NCBI GenBank assembly: GCA_022508565.1
Contig: JAFLUY010000001.1
Coordinates: 213,967 to 277,966, forward strand
DNA: 64,000 nt
Origin: Erysipelotrichales bacterium
GTDB taxonomy: Bacteria > Bacillota_I > Bacilli_A > RF39 > UBA660
Reading direction: 5' to 3'
The translations under genes were made by a program, and so were the position numbers. The notes beneath the pieces were generated by a model that did no database searches, was not told the origin of the DNA, and worked only from the letters and a program-made list of their open reading frames with translations. Shown piece after piece: positions 58,812 through 64,000 of this stretch. Each line of letters opens with the position of its first letter. Position 1 is the stretch's first letter.

Positions 58812-59552
58812 ATAAATTATATGGTATGGATATCCTCTCTTATCAATATTTGCTATATTTAGATTCAGTTTTCTTATTAGATTAATCAAATCATCATACT
58901 CTTCTATTGCATCTTTCGAATATTCTTTTACTTCAATCTCAACAAAATAACCAAGACTTTCTACATAATCTAATGAAACTTCATACTTGTCTAAATACAT
59001 ATATTTTTTTCTTGTTTTATCAACAACTGCAATAACCCCTAAATCTAGAATATTAAATATCTTATCTAAGTTTTCTTCATCATCAATTGAAACTTCAAAC
59101 TCATCACAATATTTATTATCATACCAATGCTTATAATTAAGTATTTTTTTATTGCCTCTTATACCAATTCTTAACCACTCTTCTACTTCTTCATCATCAT
59201 TTTTTAAAAATTTACGATATTTAGGTTGATAATATGTATCAACTTGTCTAGATTCGTTTATAAATATTGCATCTTTATTCATGAGTATTTCTAGATCCTT
59301 AAATTCATTTCTCTCTAATTTAATTTTAACTTCAGTTTCGATATCGTTCTTTTTAGAATTACCATAAATTAAATAACTATAATAACACTCAAATAAATCA
59401 GCTAACTTTATTATAAGGTCCATACTAGGTTCTGTTCTATCCATTTCCCAGCTAGATACAGTTTTATTAGAAACAAATAAAACACTAGCTAACTCCTCTT
59501 GTGTCATGTTTTTATCCATTCTTAATTTTTTTAAACGTTCACCAAAAGTCAT
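58800..59552 (-). CDS. XRE-type regulator fused to a CYTH-like domain
   Basis: 250 residues. Residues 2-60 are a canonical XRE helix-turn-helix (GERLKKLRMDKNMTQEELASVLFVSNKTVSSWEMDRTEPS). Residues about 70-250 match the CYTH tunnel fold of CyaB adenylyl cyclases and thiamine triphosphatases. They show IETEVK (the E-x-E-x-K motif, 72-76), VDTYY (104-108), WLRIGIRG (126-133), KK and YKH lysines (135-142), RKKY (181-184) and SLGYFVEIEVKEY (199-211). It may sense or process a triphosphate nucleotide. ATG 59552 follows AGGTGATG; two operator-like palindromes lie upstream. Confidence 0.78.
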   Translation of the reverse strand: MTFGERLKKLRMDKNMTQEELASVLFVSNKTVSSWEMDRTEPSMDLIIKLADLFECYYSYLIYGNSKKNDIETEVKIKLERNEFKDLEILMNKDAIFINESRQVDTYYQPKYRKFLKNDDEEVEEWLRIGIRGNKKILNYKHWYDNKYCDEFEVSIDDEENLDKIFNILDLGVIAVVDKTRKKYMYLDKYEVSLDYVESLGYFVEIEVKEYSKDAIEEYDDLINLIRKLNLNIANIDKRGYPYHIIYKDV

Positions 59553-59572
59553 ACTCATCACCTAAGTACATT

Positions 59573-59585
59573 TTATCATAGATAA
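59573..59585. promoter_or_regulatory. Operator-like palindrome, proximal
   Basis: TTATC-ATA-GATAA, a perfect 5-3-5 inverted repeat 21 bp upstream of the XRE-CYTH start codon. It shares half-site TTATC with the distal palindrome. Confidence 0.5.
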
Positions 59586-59594
59586 CTAATAATT

Positions 59595-59615
59595 TTATCT
59601 ACATATTGTAGATAA
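59595..59615. promoter_or_regulatory. Operator-like palindrome, distal
   Basis: A perfect 9-3-9 inverted repeat with half-site TTATCTACA, 9 bp beyond the proximal one. Probably overlaps the promoter of the XRE-CYTH gene. Confidence 0.6.
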
Positions 59616-59664
59616 TGAAAAAACGACTATTTACGCCGTCTTATATGTTTTAATAACACTAAAT

Positions 59665-59895
59665 CTACTTTTCAATAATATCAATAACTTTAAAATCTAA
59701 TTCATCAATTACTTTTGTAATATCTTCTTTTTTCAACTTTTCTGTGCTAACAATACTAGCTTCTTTTTTAGATAAAGAAACACTAACTTTTTTGACATTA
59801 TCTAAGCTTTCTAAAGCTTTAGTAACACTACTGATGCAATGTCCACAGCTCATTCCTTCAATACTAACAATTGTTTTAATTTTCTTAGCAAACAT
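59665..59895 (-). CDS. copZ: Copper chaperone CopZ-like (HMA domain)
   Basis: 76 residues forming one heavy-metal-associated domain: VSIEGMSCGHCISSVTKALESLDNVKKVSVSLSKKEA with the metal-binding C-x-x-C (CGHC). It carries Cu(I) in the cytoplasm to CopA. The start lies 1 bp after the copA stop codon, so both come from one mRNA; GGAGAG precedes it. Confidence 0.9.
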   Translation of the reverse strand: MFAKKIKTIVSIEGMSCGHCISSVTKALESLDNVKKVSVSLSKKEASIVSTEKLKKEDITKVIDELDFKVIDIIEK

Positions 59896-59896
59896 T

Positions 59897-62107
59897 TTAA
59901 TCTCTCCTTAATTTAATTCTTTTTAATCTTAAAGCATTTAATATAACTGTAAAACTACTTAGCATCATTGCAAATCCTGCTATCATTGGATTCATATTTA
60001 TATCTAACCATGATAGCAAACCAATTGCAATAGGTATCATACAAGTATTATAAAAAAATGCCCAAAATAAATTTTGCTTGATATTTCTAATTGTTTTTTT
60101 ACTAATAAATATTAAATTTAGTAAATTAAATAGATTATCATTCATTAAAATAACATCAGCTGAATTATTTGCAATATCTGTTCCACTTGATACACTTACC
60201 CCTATAGTAGATACAGCAAGGCTTGGGGCATCATTTATTCCATCGCCAACCATCATTACTTTTTTTCCTGAACTTATAAGGTCTTTTATTTTATTTGTCT
60301 TATCTTTTGGCATAACATTAGCAATTACTTCATCAATTCCAAGTTCATCCGCAACAGTATTAGCAGTAATTTCATTATCACCTGTAAGCATTATTACATG
60401 TTTATTTATTTTTTTTAGTTCACTTATAATTCTTTTTGAATCTTCTCTTACAATATCTTTAACACCAATTAAGGCAATGACTTTCTTATTTTCAACAACA
60501 TAAACAATGCTATTACCTTCTCTAGCTAATTTCTCTTCATCTTCTTTATAATCATCGTTAATCTTTAACTTATTAAATATTTTGTTATTTCCAATGTAAT
60601 ATTCATCGTTTTTTATTTTGCCAGTAATACCAACTCCAGGCAAGTTCTTAAAGCTTATTACTTTATCTAATTTAATCCTATTTTCGTTAACATAACTTAT
60701 GAAAGCATTTCTAATTGGATGAGTAGAATCATTCTCTAAACTGGCAACTAACCTGATTAAATCTTTTTCATCATATTGACTGTAATTTAGTGTTTTTGAA
60801 ATTTGCAATGTCCCACAAGTTAATGTACCAGTTTTGTCAAACACAACAGTATCAATCTTGTGCGCATTTTCTAAGGTTTCGCTTGTTTTAACTAAAATGC
60901 CGTTTTTAGCACACATTCCTTCACTTACAACAATTGCAAGCGGCGTTGCTAACCCCAAAGCACAAGGACAAGCAACAACTAATACAGTTACAAAATGAGT
61001 TAAACAATCATTAATATCATAGCCTAAGATTAAATACATAACAAAAGTTAAAAAAGCAATAATTATAATACCTGGAACAAATACACCGCTAACCTTATCA
61101 GCAATCTTAGAAATTGGAGTTTTTGTATTTGTTGCTTCAATAACTAATCTAACTATTTCTGATATAGTTGAGTCTTTTCCTATATTTGTTGCTTTATATT
61201 CTATATAACCATCGTAGTTTATACTTCCAGCAACAATTCTTTCATCTTTACCTTTTTTACTAGGTTTAGATTCACCAGTTATAAATGATTCATCAAAATG
61301 TGAAGTACCACTTACAATTATTCCATCAACAGCAACCTTCATTCCAGGTTTACAAATCAGTATATCTCCTTTTTTTACTTCATCTAAAGTAACTTCTTTT
61401 TCACCATTCTTTATTTTTAGTAATGCCTTAGTTGGTGTTATTTGAACTAAATCTTTAATAGCGTCTTTAGTTTTTTCTTTCGCATTACTATCAATAAATC
61501 TTCCTAACTTAATAAAATATAAAACTATAGCAGCAGATTCAAAATATAAACTTTCTACATACATAGAATCTCCTAGTAAAATCATAATCATACCAAATGT
61601 ACTATAAAGAAAACTTGCAATAACTCCAATTGAAACTAAGGTGTCCATATTAGGATTCTTATGCATTAAAGTTGTTAATCCTTTTTTAAATATTTCAAAT
61701 CCATAAAATAAGTAAGGAATTGTTAAAATAAATAAACAAACTGCATAATTAATTGGGTATTCCATCATGTTTAAAAATGGAATAACTGGAAGTCTAACCA
61801 TATGTGACATAGAAATATATAAAATGATAATCGATAAAATACTAAATAGTATCAATTCAATTTTCTCAACTTTACGTTTATTTTCCTCATTTTCATGAAA
61901 TTCACCAAGACTTTTAAAACCAGCTTCTTTAACGAATCTATTTAAATCATCAATAGTTATATCATCTTTATATTCAATTAAAGCTTGTTCTAATACTAAA
62001 TTAACGCTTGCAGAAATAATTCCTGTTTGTTTATTTAAATATTTTTCCAAACCTGATGAACAAGCACTACAAGTCATCCCAGAAATCTTTAAAACAATTT
62101 TTTTCAT
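59897..62107 (-). CDS. copA: Copper-exporting P-type ATPase CopA
   Basis: 736 residues. One N-terminal HMA domain (GMTCSACSSG), then the P1B-ATPase core: eight membrane helices with the intramembrane CPC (VVACPCALGLATP), actuator TGES, phosphorylation DKTGT, the HP motif (STHPIRNA), TGDN and GDGINDAPSLA. The CPC site and HMA domain indicate Cu(I) transport. The C-terminal helix has the MMLSSFTVILNALRL motif of copper pumps. No CsoR or CopY gene is adjacent. Confidence 0.95.
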   Translation of the reverse strand: MKKIVLKISGMTCSACSSGLEKYLNKQTGIISASVNLVLEQALIEYKDDITIDDLNRFVKEAGFKSLGEFHENEENKRKVEKIELILFSILSIIILYISMSHMVRLPVIPFLNMMEYPINYAVCLFILTIPYLFYGFEIFKKGLTTLMHKNPNMDTLVSIGVIASFLYSTFGMIMILLGDSMYVESLYFESAAIVLYFIKLGRFIDSNAKEKTKDAIKDLVQITPTKALLKIKNGEKEVTLDEVKKGDILICKPGMKVAVDGIIVSGTSHFDESFITGESKPSKKGKDERIVAGSINYDGYIEYKATNIGKDSTISEIVRLVIEATNTKTPISKIADKVSGVFVPGIIIIAFLTFVMYLILGYDINDCLTHFVTVLVVACPCALGLATPLAIVVSEGMCAKNGILVKTSETLENAHKIDTVVFDKTGTLTCGTLQISKTLNYSQYDEKDLIRLVASLENDSTHPIRNAFISYVNENRIKLDKVISFKNLPGVGITGKIKNDEYYIGNNKIFNKLKINDDYKEDEEKLAREGNSIVYVVENKKVIALIGVKDIVREDSKRIISELKKINKHVIMLTGDNEITANTVADELGIDEVIANVMPKDKTNKIKDLISSGKKVMMVGDGINDAPSLAVSTIGVSVSSGTDIANNSADVILMNDNLFNLLNLIFISKKTIRNIKQNLFWAFFYNTCMIPIAIGLLSWLDINMNPMIAGFAMMLSSFTVILNALRLKRIKLRRD

Positions 62108-62228
62108 AGATTCTCACCTCACATTAATATTCAGCTTCCAATTAAATAATATACACAATAATATTTTATAACAAACAATAAAAATAGCAATATGTAATAA
62201 AAGAAATAACAAACTTATATAATAAAAT

Positions 62229-62597
62229 ATGAACGAAGATGAACTATTTAGTGAATTAAAAAGATTAAAATTCGAAGACTTTATATGCGTAGTTGTTATA
62301 ATATTATCGATTATCAATATTAATGGTGATTATTGCGAAAAAGAGTATATTTTAACCAAAGATAATATCTATAAAAGCAAAGCAAATAAAATATTTGAAT
62401 TTACACTTATAGTTACATTCTTTATTTATATATACTTTATTGCAAGAAATTATTATTTTTATAAAAAAACAACACCTGAAAATAAGAAGTTGTATCTTAT
62501 AAAACTATTTGGTAGTAGTTTATTACTTGCTGGAATTATATGCTTAATTTACTTTCAGGTAAATCAAACATCATTTATTGGTGAACCAGCCTTATAA
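62229..62597 (+). CDS. Small membrane protein of unknown function, 122 aa
   Basis: Three hydrophobic segments (residues about 18-35, 57-77 and 93-112) separated by charged loops; a cytoplasmic acidic N-terminus. No family recognised. There is no ribosome binding site: a TATAAT-like box (TATATAATAAAAT) lies only about 7 bp before the ATG, so transcription may start at or next to the ATG. It converges with the cyclophilin-like gene with no gap. Confidence 0.55.
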   Translation: MNEDELFSELKRLKFEDFICVVVIILSIININGDYCEKEYILTKDNIYKSKANKIFEFTLIVTFFIYIYFIARNYYFYKKTTPENKKLYLIKLFGSSLLLAGIICLIYFQVNQTSFIGEPAL

Positions 62598-63227
62598 TTA
62601 ATTTATACTTAATACTAAAGTAACACCTCCATAACCTAAAATGCTTTTTAATTCATCTTGAGTTTTGTTAGTAATCTCACCTATTTTTGTATAACTCCAT
62701 GAATTACTTTCATAAAATATAGTAATTTGATTACCTTGATACAACATAACATCACCAGGTTTTGTTGCAGTTTGAATATCATTAGTTGGTAAAGCAAAGC
62801 CTAAATACCCAACTTTTTCAAAATTACCATATTCGCTAGCATTAATTGTAATATCTTCTTGTTTTAATCTTTCAATTAATACTTGAGTTGCAGCATTATC
62901 CTCTAATTTAACATCTAATACTTCATCATTAACTCTTATTTTTATGTTTTTCACTTTTAATTTCTCCTCCACAGTACTTTGTACTTCATAGACCGGACAA
63001 GTAAATTTTGATTTTTTAAAATGCCAACTAACTGTCACGATATCCTTGTCTTCAACACAAAAAAATGTATCTATAATAAATCCTTTATTAACTGAACTGC
63101 CGCCTTCAAGTTTAACTTTTTTGCTAATAAGAGGACTGATTTCAAATATCCTTGCTTGTATAGTATCAATTAAAATAACTAAAACTAATATTCCAATTAT
63201 AATTAATACACACTTTATCTGTTTCAT
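62598..63227 (-). CDS. Membrane-anchored protein with cyclophilin-like domain
   Basis: 209 residues. One N-terminal membrane helix (about 6-24), a roughly 60-residue stalk with two Cys, then a domain (about 95-209) with IKIRVNDEVLDVKLEDNAATQVLIERL, EKVGYLGFALP, KPGDVMLYQGNQITIFYESNSWSYTKIGEI and ILGYGGVTLVLSI. This is the pattern of the bacterial cyclophilin-like fold proteins (PF18050-type). Whether it isomerises proline is unknown. Exported orientation is inferred from the helix. Confidence 0.8.
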   Translation of the reverse strand: MKQIKCVLIIIGILVLVILIDTIQARIFEISPLISKKVKLEGGSSVNKGFIIDTFFCVEDKDIVTVSWHFKKSKFTCPVYEVQSTVEEKLKVKNIKIRVNDEVLDVKLEDNAATQVLIERLKQEDITINASEYGNFEKVGYLGFALPTNDIQTATKPGDVMLYQGNQITIFYESNSWSYTKIGEITNKTQDELKSILGYGGVTLVLSIN

Positions 63228-63283
63228 AAACTCTCCACATTTCTCATAATAAAACTATAAATAAAAATATAGTATCTTAAATA

Positions 63284-63862
63284 TTAAAAATTATTCTCTA
63301 TATCTTTTAAAATACTCTCTAAACATGCATGTCTATTTTTTGACGTGTCATAATAATTAATTCCATTTTTTGCACACTCTCTTTTTAACATTTCATTTGC
63401 GTTATACCAATCATTAGCATGTTTCATTAAATATTCTCTTGATAATCCATATGTCCAATCTTGTTCAGTATCATGTTCTAAACATAACTCAACCATTTCC
63501 TCAATACTAAGGTCACCTAATCCTAAACATACAACAATAGTGTTATTAAAATCTATCATTTCATTAACAATTTTTGGATGTAATTGACCACTTTCTAGTA
63601 TATATCCATAATTTTTTTCATCTTTTCTAACTAACGAATTCATAAATTCTAATAACGTTCTCTGAAAGTATTCACTATGTTCAAATTCTTTTTGTTCATC
63701 AACATTTTCTCTATAATATTCTTCTTGATCTTTTGCTCTAATCATTGCCCATTTCAAGGAATCGCTATGAATTAGATTATAACTATTATATTTATCTTTT
63801 AATATTTTACTTAAGGTTGTCTTTCCTGCTCTTCCAATTCCCATTATTAAAATATTTTTCAT
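63284..63862 (-). CDS. P-loop nucleotide kinase-like protein
   Basis: 192 residues. The start MKNILIMGIGRAGKTTLSKIL holds a Walker A (GIGRAGKT), followed by HSDSLKWAM in a position where small-molecule kinases bind substrate. The middle contains YGYILESGQLHP, and the C-terminus is helical with HANDWYNANEML. This resembles the adenylate kinase/shikimate kinase-like group of P-loop kinases; the substrate is unknown. ATG 63862 follows GGTGATA. Confidence 0.7.
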   Translation of the reverse strand: MKNILIMGIGRAGKTTLSKILKDKYNSYNLIHSDSLKWAMIRAKDQEEYYRENVDEQKEFEHSEYFQRTLLEFMNSLVRKDEKNYGYILESGQLHPKIVNEMIDFNNTIVVCLGLGDLSIEEMVELCLEHDTEQDWTYGLSREYLMKHANDWYNANEMLKRECAKNGINYYDTSKNRHACLESILKDIENNF

Positions 63863-63891
63863 ATCTATTATCACCAACTTAATTATACCAC

Positions 63892-63916
63892 AAAAAAACT
63901 AGATATAAATCTAGTT
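63892..63916 (-). terminator. Terminator of the tRNA-Met gene (minus strand)
   Basis: AACTAGAT pairs with ATCTAGTT around a 4-base loop, then seven T on the minus strand. It lies 10 bp after the CCA end of the tRNA. Confidence 0.8.
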
Positions 63917-63925
63917 AAAAGCACT

Positions 63926-64000
63926 TGGTAGCGAGAGAGGGATTCGAACCCCCGACACCGCGGGTATGAACCGCGTGCTCTAGCCAACTGAGCTATCTCG
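63926..64000 (-). tRNA. tRNA-Met (CAT), elongator type, lacks first two bases at window edge
   Basis: On the minus strand: D arm GCTCAGTTGGCTAGAGC, anticodon stem CGCGG/CCGCG around loop TTCATAC (anticodon CAT), T arm with loop TTCGAAT, and an encoded CCA at 63928-63926. The acceptor 3' strand TCTCGCT needs AGCGAGA at the 5' side, so two bases lie beyond position 64000. The initiator marks (three G-C pairs in the anticodon stem, unpaired first base) are absent; the body closely resembles B. subtilis elongator tRNA-Met. Confidence 0.93.

Noticed and set aside
59595..59615. CopY-type operator (TACA-N2-TGTA) for the copper genes
   Set aside because: The palindrome contains TACA and TGTA but with 3 bp between them, and it lies downstream of copA-copZ, upstream of the XRE-CYTH gene.
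62114..62317. Minus-strand frame of 67 codons upstream of copA
   Set aside because: Overlaps the 122-aa membrane protein and the copA leader, is low in complexity and has no ribosome binding site.
63926..64000. Initiator tRNA-fMet or tRNA-Ile2
   Set aside because: No GGG/CCC anticodon stem and an A-U first pair exclude the initiator. Similarity of the body to Firmicutes elongator tRNA-Met makes Ile2 less likely.

Overview
The window is a stretch of AT-rich (by eye about 25-30% G+C) chromosome from a low-GC Gram-positive bacterium. Gene content and order are Bacilli/Clostridia-like: rpsU-yqeY-yqfC-yqfD..ybeY-era..yqzL-recO; recU-ponA; relA beside dtd, a ComN-like gene, a TIGR04086 gene and a SpoVB-like flippase; trmD-rimM; rpsB-tsf. 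Several genes end in TGA while Trp is TGG, so the standard bacterial code is used, which argues against Mycoplasma/Spiroplasma. The many family-less hypothetical proteins, a short AlaRS and sporulation-type genes (yqfC, yqfD, spoVB-like) suggest an uncultured gut Bacilli lineage (RF39- or Erysipelotrichia-like). That placement is inference.

Layout. 0-22.2 kb is mostly plus strand: ribosome/GTPase/repair operon (rpsU to recO), alaS-mscL, pdp, a HerA-like ATPase, a structured ncRNA (6S-like), tcdA, a minus-strand gpsA-rarA-kinase block, a Xer recombinase, a transglutaminase-like surface protein, a ZIP transporter and a DUF4190-type protein. 22.2-22.96 kb is gene-free and holds a very good match to the Firmicutes dif site, flanked almost symmetrically by two copies of a 26-bp palindrome-like element. 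GAGAAGGG octamers (the B. subtilis SpoIIIE recognition sequence) lie around it, mostly pointing at it. Right of this point most genes are on the minus strand, so the window most likely spans the replication terminus.

23-35.9 kb: an HTH regulator and an unknown protein, rpmG - interrupted small gene - efp, a PBP2-type transpeptidase, uvrC, dtd, a Rel protein whose hydrolase site looks dead, comN-like and a flippase. 35.9-44.6 kb: tig, trmD-rimM, a degenerate GDPD, a TrmH-type methyltransferase, a YgjP-type protease, der, a type IV pilin-like protein and ysxC. 44.7-52 kb (plus): recU-ponA with an extraordinary lysine-rich N-terminus, then a 970-residue GspE/PilB ATPase with repeats and a long acidic tail. 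52-54.1 kb: tsf and rpsB (S2 fused to a Rho-N-like domain, with a structured leader). 54.2-64 kb: a large transglutaminase-fold candidate, an M29 aminopeptidase, a GNAT protein, an XRE-CYTH fusion with operator-like palindromes, copA-copZ, a cyclophilin-like exported protein, a small P-loop kinase and a tRNA-Met cut by the window end.

No insertion sequence, prophage or CRISPR array was seen. The most interesting signals are the dif/terminus architecture, the interrupted gene between rpmG and efp, the XRE-CYTH regulator, the Rel hydrolase loss, the S2 fusion and the modified pilus ATPase.
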